Shown: positions 1-14,100, numbered from the stretch's first letter. The stretch is 64,000 nucleotides of DNA from Zerene cesonia (GCF_012273895.1 NC_052122.1:3472001-3536000); one strand, 5' to 3'. Notes: generated from the sequence alone by a model not told the origin. Translations and numbers: made by a program.

Positions 1-620
1 AGGCACATAAAGTATATTGTGTATTTTGAGCTCTCAATGGCAGTTTACTGTCTTGAATTGTTGACATTTGCAAAGCTATTGTTCCTTTACAACCCATTCA
101 TTAATTTCTAAGAAATTCAATATCTCAATTTATCACGTTGCATTTATAAAAGAAAGCACGAAATTCGTATAAGTTGATTGTGTCTGTTTGTTCACCTGTT
201 TCAATTACAACATACATTTAATTAGGCAACCCGATTTGTTACATTTAATTTTCCATTGTTTTGTAGTGGGTACATGTATCAGTAAAAATAATTTATTTCT
301 ATTTCGTCCGACGTGCATTTGACCGATTTGTTTTCCACTTTATTACGCATAAACTGTGGCCATAAATTATATTCCGCAACGGCTTTGTGTATTCGTTAGT
401 TTCGTCTGTCAAATTATTTATTTCAGTTAGGATCTTTACATATCAAAGCTTTTAACTTGTATGCATGCACTGTCTTCTAATTCTAATGAATTCGCAATGA
501 TTTGTTACGGATCCGTCGCTTCACGATAGTCTCACCTATAACAAATTTACACCACAATATTCATTGCGTATAGCAAAAATCATGTGAGAACTGATAAATT
601 AATATTTTGAATTGCATTTA

Positions 621-913
621 TCTTATATCTTTAAACGAGCAATTCTTGTATATATATATATAATTGGAATCTCGGAATCGGCTCCAACGATTTTCATGAA
701 ATTTAGTATATAGGGGGTTTCGGGGGCGATAAATCGATCTAGCTAGGAATCTTTTTAGAAAATGTCATATTCGTGTTTTTTTTCCTGACATCTATTGGTG
801 AATAAAAATACTATTTTGCTTCGTAGATAGCTGGACAACTGAAATAACACTTTTTATACCGATATTCCTACGGGATACGGACTTACGCGGTTTCAACCGC
901 GGGTCACAGCTAG
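621..913 (+). mobile_element. Non-autonomous Helitron, chimeric (5' family X, 3' family Y)
   Basis: Sits between A (620) and T (914) with TC start and CTAG end. The first about 195 bases are the same sequence as the element on the minus strand at 15835-17209; from about 818 it switches to the 3' end shared with the Helitron at 5145-5344 (AGCTGGACAACTG...hairpin...CTAG). GC hairpin ACGCGG/CCGCG before the end. Confidence 0.75.
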
Positions 914-3900
914 TGATAATTATACTATATACAATTGTCAAATACTTTGTGAAATCAAGTAATATTGATTTGAATTGATACATTTTGCGGCTTTTTTTTA
1001 CAACTACTTATGTCTATACGCAAACAATAGGATAATTGATTCATTGCAATTCTCGGAGAAGGTTGTTATATGTGATTAATGGAGTAATTTTATATAAACG
1101 ACCGTACTATCCGTAGGGCGTAGTTCGTGCCTTAAGTTTAGCATTCACGCAGCGATATATAATAACGTTCATATCATTGAAGCGGTATTGTAACAAGTAA
1201 CATATGAATTAGGTCAATCGGAAGCTACAAGCGGTCCGGCGAGTTTTTTAAGCGCCCGAGTTCTGAGGCGAAGGAGAATGACTACCGAAACTAAAGGTAT
1301 AGTTCATTGTACTTATAAAAATCCGCCGGATTCCTTCGTTGGTTGATTAGACGCCAAATTGATCTTACTAATGTATGTGGAATTGAAACGAGGCTGGTGA
1401 TGTACGCGGTTTGGTTTTATAATAATGGCGAATTGGTATTCGGCGGAATTGAATATTTTAAGCGATCGTGTCATTGATTAAAATAGTATGTAACTGTCGA
1501 GTGGAGTGTGTTATATTTAATTCGCTTTCTGAATGAATGTTTTGATTGGTTTTAGGGATTTTTAATGTCTATGATATTTTTATAGATAAAGAGTGAATAT
1601 AGGGTGTAGTGTATATTTTATATTATCTCCAGAATTATTTGCAAAAAATCCCTTTTTTGTTGTCTATTACATATATGATACATAAAGCGTGAAAGCGAAA
1701 CTTTGCTACTCAATTTTCACGGTGTAAAATGAGGTTATGTTTCTGATTTCCTTAACGATTCATAAGTACGTCAATTTTACATAGTTAAATTAAATGTTTT
1801 AATATCCGCTCTTTCGTTCCTAGGGTGGAAATGCCATTTGGCTTTACTGCAATCTCAATATGTGTAATATTTATTTAGCATAGTCAAAATATTTAAATAT
1901 ACCCGTAATTAGTAGAAAAGAGTAGTAACATTTTTTGTTACTGTTTTACTAAACAAGTTTAAGTTGTTAAAACAACAGACGTGAACATGCTTTACGTTCA
2001 ATATGTAGGTATTTATTTATAGACACATATTTATTTATTTATTTAAACATATACATTTAATGGTGCAAAAATAAAATAATGTGCATGGTTCACTATTATA
2101 CGGATAACATTTTTTAAGTATACATAATATTGTTATAATCTGTGCATGAATATTAAATGATATATACAACGTAACCTACCTCAATTTATTTTAAACTAAG
2201 CGAGTAAAATCGCTTAATTAAAGTTGTTTTTAAAGTGCTATCAGGACAGATACGTAAATGTATGTTAGTTTTATGTTTACATCTACAGAGACGTCTAATT
2301 TAATATTTTTCTACTGCGAATTGATCGCTTCCGCGGCAATTATAGTGATTAATATCATTACAATTGAGAGTTAAGAAATTACCTCAGATAACTGTCTCGT
2401 AAGGAAAATGAGTAAGTGAAAAAGATTTTAATTTAATATGCATTTACGATTTACCCCACAAGCAAACAGACGACTTGCGGTAAACAAAAGATAAAAAAAA
2501 AACTAAACAGTGTAATTAAAAGTTTTTCCATACAATTAATCGATATACAGTCCACCTTTCTATTTTCATTGTTATACTACGCGATGTGAATACTTCTTAA
2601 TAATAAATACGGTTCACAAATTCCGCATTACATATTTTGAGAGTCATCGCAAAATAACCAGCCAAATCAGTCCAGATAATTTTCAGTAATTGAGGTTGTA
2701 TAATCAAATGACATATAATTTACATGATATTATTATTGCAGCCAAACCAAGTACATATCCACAGTTAAAATTTAGTTTCGAGAGTCGCATTAATTTATTT
2801 AATGCGAATATGCTCGATTCTCGGAGATTATACGTTCCGATTGCCAATATAACCAACAGGTCCATCCGTTTGATTGTGTCGCTAAAGTGAATCGATCTTA
2901 TTGGAATACGGAATGCATATAGGTTATTGGAACACTGGTTTCATAATTAGTTTGTGTAAGATTGGAATGGAGAGATAAACTATAGAATTTATATAATCCC
3001 CACTAATACTATAAAAATATATGTAATAGTAAGAATTTATTCAAGTTATCATAGCTTACTACTGTTGATAATTCGATAGAAAATCAACTCTTAGTTGAGC
3101 TTTCTTACGTCTCTGCTTGCGACTTTTTTTTGATGTATTATTTTTTACTCTACACAGGATAGTATTGAGGATAATATTGAATAAATCGTTGAAATGTGTT
3201 TAAAATTCAAAATGTCCACACGTAAAATCAAACACGAGAAAATAACCAATGCAAGAGTTGTACGTGTATTAAATATATGAACTCGAAAAGCTCTCACACA
3301 CACTTATTCGGCACATCGACCGCTAGACCGTGACCGTGAAACCTTCCGCCGACTTGCACCTAATTTATCCACCCCTCCCGATTGCTTTTTGATTGCATTG
3401 CCATCGTGTTTCTTTTTGACAGATCGATTATGATACATTTGTCATACTGGATGACGTTTCAAACTTACTTGAGCTAGACTTTAAGTCTTTACACTGTGCT
3501 AGTGCTAGAAACTCATTCAAGGTTACCAATTTATGACTCTTTGACCTTATGGGTTATAGTATACACTAATACATGCATTAATTATATCAACAGTGCGTGA
3601 AACTCATAAATGACAAAATCGGGTTAATTACAACATTTACAGCTTAAGAAAGGTTGGACCGTTTTTTACATTCCTCGAGGCTTGTTTTTGTAACAATTAA
3701 AACATTATAAAATTCGTTAATAACCTCATTTGCATATATTTTTATAAAGCTCGAGAACGGCTCGACTAACTCGGTTAATTTTTTTAAGGTTTTTGATAAA
3801 GCACAAGGAAGTTTCTTACGGGGAAAAATAACGTACCGCGGCGTGGGCCACTAGTATAAATATAATGTTACATACAATATATAAGCACTACTTCTATATG

Positions 3901-5144
3901 TATAATTTTCCAAGAAAATTACCCTAACTTGAGCGCTTGAACATACAAAAAGTTTTTAATGTAATATCTCGCTAGCTGTTTAATTGGACGAAGAAAATAA
4001 TTGTCATTAAAGTAAATAAGGAAAATAAAAAAGCTGTTGGTCGCGCAAACGTACACGAACATCGAGCTGAGTAAATGCCACTCAGAAAGTAGATTAAGGT
4101 CCAGTGTGTATGTGTGAGTCACATGTCACACCTTCAAACATATTATATGAACTATACTTGTTCCACTTAAAGGTTGTTGAGTGGTAAATTGTTATAGAAT
4201 TGCACCTGCATGTACCAAGGGTACCTTTTCTTTACACATGTACGTACGCCTGAAGGCTCCACTCTAACTTCTAGGATCTTCTGTGCGAGATTTTTACTTG
4301 TTATAAAGATAACGAGTGCAATGGACATGGCTGTTTTAGATGGTTTTAAAGAAATGCTAGATGTGTATGCTGAGGCATCTGATTATCAGATAATTATTAG
4401 AAATAAACAATGTTTAAAGATGACATTGCAGGAATATTTTGTTAAAGTTAAATATAGCCTATTCTTAATTATAGATGAGCTCCTGACTTTGAAGATTACT
4501 TTTGGAAGTGTTGGGGGTAGTCATTGTAACCGAATTAGTTACTGTATTCTTATCGTACGATTTTTAAAACTTTAACATTCCTATAATTCTTCAATTTTTC
4601 GAGTACATGTTAAAAACCAAATAAATATTGTTTTGTTAAATATTTAACAGTTAGCTAATTATAGTGTGGAAAACATGAAGCAAAGTTCTCTCGATAAAGT
4701 GAAATACAATATATTTATTTGCGTTCAAACTAAAATATGAGTCCTTGTCGAAATAACTGTTTACGTCCAGATTCTATCATATACATAAATTGAAAAGTAA
4801 GTTAACAATAAGAAATATGGCGAACTTGAACTTTCTAAAGAATTCTGGTAAACGAATCCAATTGTAAAGATATACCGAAGGATACATTTTATTTCCATAT
4901 CTTGGAAAACCTATATTTCTCAATAAATTGTTGCACGTGCCAGACTTTATTTGCGTTTTAAAGACGACAATATCATATTAGGTTTCCAGCATAAATAATA
5001 TTTATAATATGCACCTTTTTATACTTACATAACATATTTCTTCGTACTTATATATTCGATTATGTAATAGGTCGGTATATAATTTAATACTATCGTATAA
5101 TAATCTGGTGTTTATAGAATTGGCTAACGCTTCGCTTAACAAAA
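914..5144. other. Gene-less AT-rich stretch
   Basis: No exon-like segment with splice sites was found. A possible reverse-transcriptase relic is noted at 4319-4460. A slightly GC-richer patch at 1080-1300 is unexplained. Confidence 0.6.
4319..4460 (+). pseudogene. Possible relic of a non-LTR retrotransposon reverse transcriptase
   Basis: Within an open frame of 121 codons the part MLDVYAEASDYQIIIRNKQC resembles the block after the catalytic aspartates in jockey/CR1-type reverse transcriptases (LLD-C--YA---Q--FN--K-KC). Upstream catalytic motifs are not seen, so at most it is a decayed fragment; chance resemblance is possible. Confidence 0.25.
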
Positions 5145-5344
5145 TCCTATTAATATCATAAATGCGAAAGTTTGTAAGGATGTGTGTGTGTTTGTTGCGC
5201 TTTCACGCAAAAACTGCTGGACCGATTGTAATGAAATTTGGTACGTAGACAGCTGGACAACTGGAATAACATATAGACAACTTTTTATCCCGATATTCCT
5301 ACGGGCTACGAACTTACGCGGGTGAAACCGCGGGGCGCAGCTAG
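5145..5344 (+). mobile_element. Non-autonomous Helitron, family Y
   Basis: Full 200-bp copy between A and T: TCCTATTAATATC start, GTGTGTGTG tract, GCTGGACAACTGG block, hairpin CGCGGGTGAAACCGCGG, CTAG end. Reference copy for the family in this window. Confidence 0.85.
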
Positions 5345-5386
5345 TATATCATAAAAATGCACTTGTGAAGTGTTTAAAGCTTCCCG

Positions 5387-5727
5387 TTTTATTTTTATTT
5401 TATTTTTTTTTATGTCATAGCGGGCAGCTGAGCTGGTGGTTCGCCTGATGGTAAGCGATCACCACCGCCCATAAACATTCGCAAAGGTAGTACCTCTGTG
5501 AATGCGCTGTCCGCTTTTATGGGGTAAGGGAAAAGGAAAGGATTAACGACTGGAAAGAAGGAATGGACTAGGACGGGCGAGGAAAAGGAAACGGGCCTCC
5601 GGCTCCCCCACTTACCGTACGAAACACAGTGACATGCCACTATTTCACGCCGGTTTTCTGTGGGGGTGTGGTACTTCCCCGTTGCGAGCTGGCCCAATTC
5701 GTGCCGAACCGTGCTCGACTCCCACAA
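5387..5727 (-). mobile_element. SINE-like element, copy A
   Basis: Starts GTGGGAGTCGAGCAC, carries the lepidopteran 3' phrase GGTGATCGCTTACCATCAGG and ends in an A-rich tail. A 105-codon frame stays open through it, as in copies B and D. No A/B box recognised, so it may be a truncated LINE 3' end rather than a true SINE. Confidence 0.75.
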
Positions 5728-6408
5728 TAAAGTATTATTTCTAGTAAAATTAGGTTTTTATATAAGTATCGACGACCACTATTTAAGCTCATTGTTCAAG
5801 AGTAATGCTATCCTTAAAACAAACTATTTAATTAAAGTTCGTGTACAATGATAAATAGTATTCCCGTTTCAACAAAATGCAAGAGACGAAATAATTGCAT
5901 TGCGTAGTATTCCATAGGTTGAACAAATTTATATGATACCTGTGGGTTCATTTCGTAGCAGGAATAGGCCCGGCACCGGGATATTTCCAAATAAAAAATT
6001 GTAAAACTTGGTTGCGCTCGGCCTCGCTCCGCCAATTTTATAACAATATGTTTGTGTGTGTAACCGCACACACGCTCTCTTATACACGCATTAATGATGC
6101 ACGTGACGCCACGCCGTCTGTCTTGAGTTCTCTATTATGATCTAATTAAGTGTTTAGCAGAGAAGCTATTTATATGAGGAAGCAGGTTATATTTCTAATT
6201 AAACAATGGGTGCACGTGTGGTTGGTGGTTGCATTTGCATATTTGAATCACTATTACGTTACGGTGGCTATTGTTATATATCTTTTTAATTTCCATTGTC
6301 CGACGGTTATTAACGCAAAATCGAAATATTCGAAACATGTTTTGACTTTCTTGGAGTCGCCCATTAAACATGTTTTTAGCTTTGTTTTTAATTTTTTAAA
6401 TAAATAAG
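5728..6408. other. Gene-less spacer
   Basis: AT-rich spacer between copy A and the MITE; only chance ORFs. Confidence 0.6.
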
Positions 6409-6547
6409 AGAAATTAAAAACTTTTCAACGGATTTTAAACTCGATTTATTCATTATACTATTAACCCGACGTTTCGAACACTTTACAGCGAGCGTGGTCA
6501 CGGTGAATAAATCGCGTTTAAAATCCGTTAAAAAGTTTTTAATTTCT
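6409..6547. mobile_element. MITE with 44-bp terminal inverted repeats
   Basis: Left 6409-6452 and right 6504-6547 are inverted copies with two mismatches; the 51-bp centre holds the phrase CGACGTTTCGA and GCGAGCGTGGTCACGGTG, common in lepidopteran repeats. Confidence 0.75.
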
Positions 6548-6948
6548 AAATGTATAATACTCGCGTAAAATCAAACACAAGAAAATATATATAAGAGAGA
6601 TGCAATTTAGTCGATAAGTTTCGATCGGCTAACATTTTTCGCAATACAGTACAAATCTCTCTTAAGCTCTGTGAAACGTATTCATAATGTTATGTCAGTC
6701 ATCAAATTGAAAATGTATTTCACGTAATCGGAAACGAATAGATGAGGTGAACTCTTCTATTTTAGTATTTTGTTAATAACTAGGATTAAGAGATAGATTT
6801 TATATAATGTCACACATATATTTTTATCATGTTTATATTGACAGGCACTGGGTTAAAAAGCAAAAAATGTGTTTGTATTAATCTGTTTAGCTGATAATAT
6901 TAATATAATATTAATATGGTATTAATAATGTTGTAATGTAACTTTGTA

Positions 6949-7285
6949 TGTGGGAGTCGAGCACGCTTCGGCACGAATTGGGCCAGCTCGCACCGGGGAA
7001 GTATCACACCCCCACAGAAAACCGGCGTGAAATAGTGGCATGCCACTGTGTTTCGTACGGTGAGTGGGGGAGCCGGAGGCCCCTTTCCTTTTCCTCACCT
7101 GTCCCAGTCTATTCCTTCTTTCCAGTCGATAATCCATTCCTTTTTCCTTACCCCAAAAAAGCGGGCAGCGCATTCGCAGAGGCCCTACCTTTGCGAATGT
7201 TCATGGGCGGTGGTGATCGCTTACCATCAGGCGAACCACTAGCTCAGTTGCCCGCTATGACATAAAAAAAAAAATAAAATAAAAT
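6949..7285 (+). mobile_element. SINE-like element, copy B
   Basis: Same length and 105-codon frame as copies A and D, differing by substitutions only, which suggests recent insertion. In inverted orientation to copy A, 1.2 kb away. Ends with A-rich tail. Confidence 0.8.
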
Positions 7286-7577
7286 ATTAATTATTATATT
7301 ATGTACAATGAATAACATGAAAGTTTATGTATGCATATGTATACCTACAGTCCTGCTACAACAATATTCGCTTCAATTGATTTTGATGATAAGTAGGTAA
7401 TCATAGACCGTATAATATAATCATATAAAAATAAACTACAAAAATTAAACTTTTCCGAGTCATATTACAAATAGATATTTTTACACCTTCGCCTTATTTA
7501 AAGTCGATAAAAAAACGAACAAGCCTTTTTGTATAGAAGAATTTTGTAACAGAAATTCTGTAAAATATTCTATAAAG

Positions 7578-7621
7578 TATTCTCCGCTTTCTTGTTCAAA
7601 CGAACAAGAAAGCGGAGAATA
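7578..7621. repeat. Perfect 20-bp inverted repeat with 4-nt loop
   Basis: TATTCTCCGCTTTCTTGTTC, then AAAC, then its exact reverse complement. Confidence 0.95.
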
Positions 7622-8195
7622 TTTAATACACGCGTATTGTCTATTCCATGCAAAATTATTGGAATACAAACGCTATCGCTATCAATCAATACATTCAATT
7701 ACACAGCGTAATCTTCTAGAGGAATTATTGTTTTGTTCGGAACCGTTTAAACAGAATTCAATATCAAACGTAATAGGGCTATGCGACCAACACACTGTAC
7801 AAGGGCTTGACTGATTCCAGCATGGATTTTAAAATACAATATAGGTATTCGTTTTGTAAGAATTGCGAGTGCGTTGTTGGATATTGGATTCAGCAAAGGC
7901 ACTAATTTCGTAGCGGTTTGATGCTGAAACGTAGAATGAACACTAGGTGAGGAACATATAGGAATGTATATATAGTTTTGTATTTTGCGTACAGATAGGT
8001 GTGATGCTTGGAGCATGTTATATGTTCGCAGACAATTCGTTTGGATTTGATGTACAATTTCCAATTAAATTGTTAGAGCCGTCAAGTTAATGAAGATGTT
8101 TTTGTTCTTTGTGATATTATCATTGTATTGGCGCATATAAGCGAGACGGGACAAGGAATAAATAAAATGTTTCGCATCTGTATGATGGAACAAAG

Positions 8196-8316
8196 TGCAT
8201 CATCATCTGTGAAAATTCTAACCGTCTAAGTGACAGACCGACGGACGGACGGACGGACGGCGGAGTTTTAATAATAGAGTCCCGTTTTGCCCTTTTGCTA
8301 TGAACTATAAAAACTT
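8196..8316 (+). repeat. Dispersed lepidopteran repeat with GACG microsatellite
   Basis: Contains (GACG)n around 8239-8263 followed by GCGGAGTTTTAATAATAGAG and TCCCGTTTTGCCC, a phrase known to me from many lepidopteran repeats. Boundaries uncertain. Confidence 0.5.
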
Positions 8317-9110
8317 AGCCACACCTAGGTATATACACAGGGCGTACGATGTAATGAGATTTTCTCAATTTAAAAACCTGATGCAATTTGTTAGGTGGGA
8401 TGTAATCGTACATTCTCATTAAGTCCGCGATCCCATTTGAAGGTGACTACACATTCGCAACTAATTCTTGCTTCCGTTAACGGTAGCCCACATGTGCTTG
8501 TGAAGTAGGTATACCTCTGTAACAAAATGAAGGGCTGGGCTATAAGGGAAACTGTCGCTGACCTCCAGGAAGTAGTTCAATAGTTCACAGGTTGGCTTGT
8601 TAACGTGTCCTGTATTGGAAAGTTTAGTGGTTCATTACAAAATCAAAAGGGACTTACTCGATAATGGACCTGACCAGCTACTATTTGAGAATTATATAAA
8701 ATATACGTCTTAAAGCTTATGTAATTAGGACATGTATGCTTACAGTTTCTTATTTTAATTAAATTATCTTTAAATTCGTTTTAATTGTTAGAAAAGTTGT
8801 AACTCGCGGCAATTCTTCAATACTTGCTGTTGCCCACGACTTCGCTTGCGTAGTTAGACAAAATTTTCTTCATCACAATCAGACTAATTTTCGAATAAAA
8901 ATATTTTTCACTGCCATAAGCGTAGATCACTTTCTAGCCCATTAACTTTTATGTATTAGACTCGAAAGCTCATAATAGTATGATATGATAATAATTCCGT
9001 TGAAACGGGGATGAAAGACACATAAGCAAGCATTCTGCGTTTATTATATCAGTAAGTATGTGTGCAAAAATAACACCAATCTGTTGATCTGCAGTATCGT
9101 GGTAGAAAAA

Positions 9111-9146
<36 letters not shown>

Positions 9147-10953
9147 TCAATTCGTATGAAATATTAAATAAAGACCTTAATATCTGCGATATCAAATAGC
9201 ACTTTCATAACTGATAAACAACTGGAAAGAAAGCATGAATATTTCCTTCTATAATTAAATAGTTTTGAAGAAGCTTTGAGGTGAAGTTGAATTTCTGTTG
9301 TTTAAAGGATAAGACAGAGATGCAGTCGTTTAAAATCGTGCTTGGCCGTAGTCGCCGTGGGGATAGGGACTTGCAGTGATCCCCGCGAGATTCTATAAAT
9401 AGCCCGCTTTAGTTTGTTTCGCAAAACTGATTTTGTAACTTTTTAATTTTATCTCGAACTTTTGGGAATTGGGCAATAATTTATCACGGTTGTGCGTCAT
9501 AGTTGGATTGTCTATTTGGTATATCTATTGGCTTATGCGAATCGTTTATTTAATGATATTTAATATTTATCATTTTTTGTAAAGTATTGCGAAAGCGTCG
9601 TAGTGTAATTAAACACGTAAAATCAAATAAAGCATTGAATGCAATTGTATGTGATTCGATTACTTTTTATATTTTTAGTACATATAACATTATGACGTGT
9701 AATCATCGAAAAAATATCATCAGTATTACTATAACAACTAGAATCACTTAAATAAAATTCACATTAAGACCCAATAAATTAATTAATTTTCCACGATTCA
9801 AATTTATAATGGTGCCAATGTTCATTCACCATGATCCTTCGGGAAGCAGGGCAAATGTGTGTAGTTATCTAGGTGCATGCGAGTCCCGGCATGGGATAGC
9901 TCAGGGTAGCGATACGGCAGTGTGTCGGTGACAGCGCGGAGCGGTGGCTCGGGGACCCATCGATACGTACCAGGTAATTGAAATAATACCTTACCTTACA
10001 ATGTATTTGCGGACCGATGGCTATCGCGCGAATTCGGAAGCGATTTTTTTTTACAAATTTATGTTAGCTGTAGGTGAACCGTGGAATGTTATGTAGGTTA
10101 TTGGTAAATTTTTCGACATTTTATATTTTTTTTGCTATCGGTACAGGAGACAAAGTCAGTTGCATTAACTTAAAAATAATTGTATGTACTATTAAAACAA
10201 TCGATACATTTACGTACGTTGTTTATTATATATGGATTAATTTGCAATCATTCTGATTAAATATAAAAATTAATATATAAATATCCATTCTATTATATAA
10301 ACTGAAATATGCAAAAAAATCTAAAGAAATTGTTCTTTAAAAGAAAATCGTAACTTGTTTTCCCATCTCATAGCCGGTATTGCTTTGTTTTATTGTTCTA
10401 GTCTCGTAGATTCGTGTTCAATTGAAAATACTTGCTGCGCCTTCAATATCGTATTATCACGCATCTTAAAAATGTAACCCTACACTAATATAGCTATTGT
10501 AAAACGTTAGAATTAAAACCTATCAAATAATATATAAAATTATATTCAAGAATAGTTTCAATATAATAATGTGACATACAGAACCGTTCTAGCAAACATT
10601 AGAATGGCACTTGGCTGATTTTGTGTGTTCAGTACACAGCTGTTCGCACCAAGATACTCCGTAACAGCAATGGGACTTCCTCATGGTTAAGCTCGAAGCA
10701 CCTTCTCATGATTTGATGTAGTTTGTGTCTATTGATAGATGCTTAACGAATAGACCTTTTATACGGTTCTCGGATTTGAAATGGCTGATATTAAAGTATG
10801 ATTGTTATTAGGGCATTAATGTAATGTTTTCATCATAAAAAAATGTTGTGATATACGGTGAAGGTAAAATTTTTGCGAGTAATGCAATTTTTCTTCATTT
10901 TTAAAACAAATATCGTTCACCTGAGGTTATAGAATTGTATATTTATACATATA
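8317..10953. other. Gene-less stretch with TA microsatellite and GC patch
   Basis: (TA)n at 9113-9142. A GC-rich patch at 9838-9973 ends in ACCAG|GTAATT and could be a non-coding exon; nothing else is seen. Confidence 0.5.
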
Positions 10954-11153
10954 CTAGCATTCCGCCCGCGGCTTTGCTCGCGTAGTCACGGGTAAGATAG
11001 ACTCGGGGCGTTACCGACAAAGTTCCCGTTCCCGTTAGATTTCCGGGATAAAAACTATCCTATGACCTTTCTCGCGTCTAAAACTATCTCTGTACCAAAA
11101 GTTTTTGAGTTATAAATAGTGTAACTAACACGACTGTCTTTTATATATATAGA
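10954..11153 (-). mobile_element. Non-autonomous Helitron
   Basis: On the minus strand: A|TCTATATATATAAAAGACAG start, GC hairpin (GCGAGC/CCGCGG region) and CTAG|T end, 200 bp. Confidence 0.7.
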
Positions 11154-14100
11154 TAACATCTCGTTTATGCGATATATCAAGATACGATACCATACGATAT
11201 GTAACAACACGGCACGATATAAAACGACAAGTCACACGATATAACGTCTTGCGACTTATCGCGCGTATTGGATGTAATGCCAATACTGACAGTAATAATT
11301 ATATTTAATAGCAATGTTTAGATGTATATGTCAAATACAGCGACATACGAATATTCAAATATACTATAATACGATTTATAACAAATTAGATTAATTGGTA
11401 GTCGATTTAAGTGGAAAATTCGAGCTAATAATGCCAACCTACATTTCAATTTATCATTTGAGTTATTAAATATCACTTCTCTTATGTCATACTATTATAA
11501 GGGCACTACTTAATGGATATGTAAATTATGTTTGAAAATAAATTTGAACCTCGTCCATAGTTTCTTTGTCAAATAACTCGAAAGTAAAAAGTTGTTGCAC
11601 TGACAAATTATATACTGGTTGGTAGTATTGGTAAATATTCTATCTTGGTAAAAATACTTATTAAACAATCAAAGATAATCGGTTACTATTAAATAAATCA
11701 CTACATCAACCTCAATTAGCTAGTTGTCTTACGTTTATTTTGATAGCTTCGATTTTATTTTTTCCTAGTACTAATTACGCAAAATAACAGAATCAAATGA
11801 AAGTAATTAGATACATTATAGCGAAAGGACTTCCGTGTTCATTCAAATATTAAAGCAATGAATGAAACGTCGGAATTCAATATAAAAATTTACACAAAGA
11901 AATCAATAATATTACTGTCAGGCTTTTTAAATGTTTGCATTACCGTGACGGGCTTTTAAGTGCTTTTAACCATCGCATGACGTATTTATCAGTCCCTAGT
12001 ATTGCATTGGGAAATTTCAACTTTTATTGGCGTCTACCTTTGAAAAGAACACGCCCAAATAACTAAACTAAGTGACAAAGAAAAAAAATTTAAATCGATT
12101 CATCTGTTCTGAAACTACGATGCCACAAACAGTCACGTCAAACTTATAACACGTTGTTTTACGTCGAGGCTTAAAAAGCGCACTGTTCAAATACATTTTA
12201 ATGCTATATGGTACAAAGTACTTTTGCCGCAATTGTGCTGAATAAATATCATGGTAGGTAATGGATGTTAACGTTTTGTATGGATAACCTCTGTACATAA
12301 ATTCAATCAACGCAAATACCATTGACGTTAAAATATTTTGTACAAAATAAAATAAACACCGGTATATCGCGCGCTTTCGCAGCGGTTTTATCGACGTTTA
12401 TTATGGGATACTTTTGTTCAAATAATAAGCCAATAAGATGACATTTTTTGTGTATTGAAAAAGAATTGATTTGGGGTGATTGATCACAAGGACATCGTTT
12501 TAACCCCCGACGCAAAAAGAGGGGTCCCCCAACGCGACGTATTTTTTTTAAATTATTTATACATTCTTAGGTACTTTAAGGTTAAGTTTTTGTGTTTCAT
12601 TGACTTTTACTTTTTGAAGGGAAATTAAGTTCTTGTGTCGGGGGTTTGTATTGATTTTAATTTTAATTATCTTAACATTCGAAACTAACGTAAGTAACAA
12701 TTGTAAACATAGTAAAACGTTCGCATATTTTATTGTATGTCGGAATAAGTCTCAAGTGTTATGACGATTATTATACCTATATATACAGTAATATTATAGC
12801 GGAAATATTTGAATACAAAAACTATTGTACTGATTTCAAAGATTCATCATTTGAAAGCTACAACTTCACTGCGTGGCTATATATGCATCACAGGCGAAAC
12901 CGGGGGGAAAAGCCAGTTAATTGTAATCGAATTTTGCATAGAAAGAATTATACCTGTATGTATACAGAGGGCTCAATCGTTGGTCAGTGATAGCATAATA
13001 TGATTATAACTATTCCAATCAATGTATCTATCCGAAACTAGCATTAGTAAACATGATCCCATTTCTCGTGTAACAACATCAGACGCATCACAGACACATA
13101 TCGAACTGGAATCTAAATAAATCATTGTATGTATAAATCAATGCATTTATGAGCAACAAAGAGAAAGTTCTTTATAAAACAAGTCTAAAAATGATTATAG
13201 TTTCGGACTGTTTGTGAGTTCGTTAGGTGAAAAAAAAAAAAAACAATATCTAACTTTGCCGTCATAGGGATGAAATTTTGTGATGTTTTTACCTTACTAA
13301 AAAGTGTTAGTTAAGTTTTTATTATTCCCTATAGCTATATCGCAAATGTGAAGTTAATCGTATGAGCAAAGCTCATGTCACTATAGAAGAGCTACTGAAA
13401 ACATTTCAAAATTTTAAGCTGCCTCTTTTAAATTTAAGAAAAACTACTTCTACTTTGCTATTTCGAAATATTGTGTTTTTCATTTCATTTTTTTTTTAAT
13501 TAAAAATCATCTCAATCTACTACGTCGCAAGCGCCAATGATATAATACATTTTGTTTGTGCTAGTTAAGATTAAAAAAGAATACTCTGAAATTAATGCTA
13601 TTACTGACATTACTCTAAATGACATAATAATTGACTTTAGAACTTTTTTGTATCTGGTCATAATTTAGCATAGGCACTTCTTTATACTACCGAATGTATG
13701 ACATTCATCATATTTCCCGTACCATGTCTGTGGTCCAGTAGAAAAATTAAGAAATAGCTTTATCCTGTCATGATCTCATAAGAAATGGCTGCTTTTTGGC
13801 GAAAACTCGCACAAATATATTCACTGAGTTTGAATTTGCGCCCGAAGTCACCTCGTTTTACATGTTCGGTGGATATTGTCGAATCTAGTTGGATCTGTGG
13901 TCCGTTGCGCGGACATGGACCTGTGAAATTACATATTGCATATCTGCATTGATGTGACGATGTCAGCGGAACGTAACAAATTGGATATTAACACCCATAC
14001 TGTCAGTATTGGCTACATAGGCAATAATATATGAGTCTTCCGGTAGCGTGGACTTTCGAGTTTCACCAATAAATATATGGAAACGAGAGACTCAACAAAG

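Noticed and set aside
5410..5727. 105-codon frame as a gene
   Set aside because: It is the body of a repeated SINE-like element with a poly(A) tail; two of three copies lack an ATG start.
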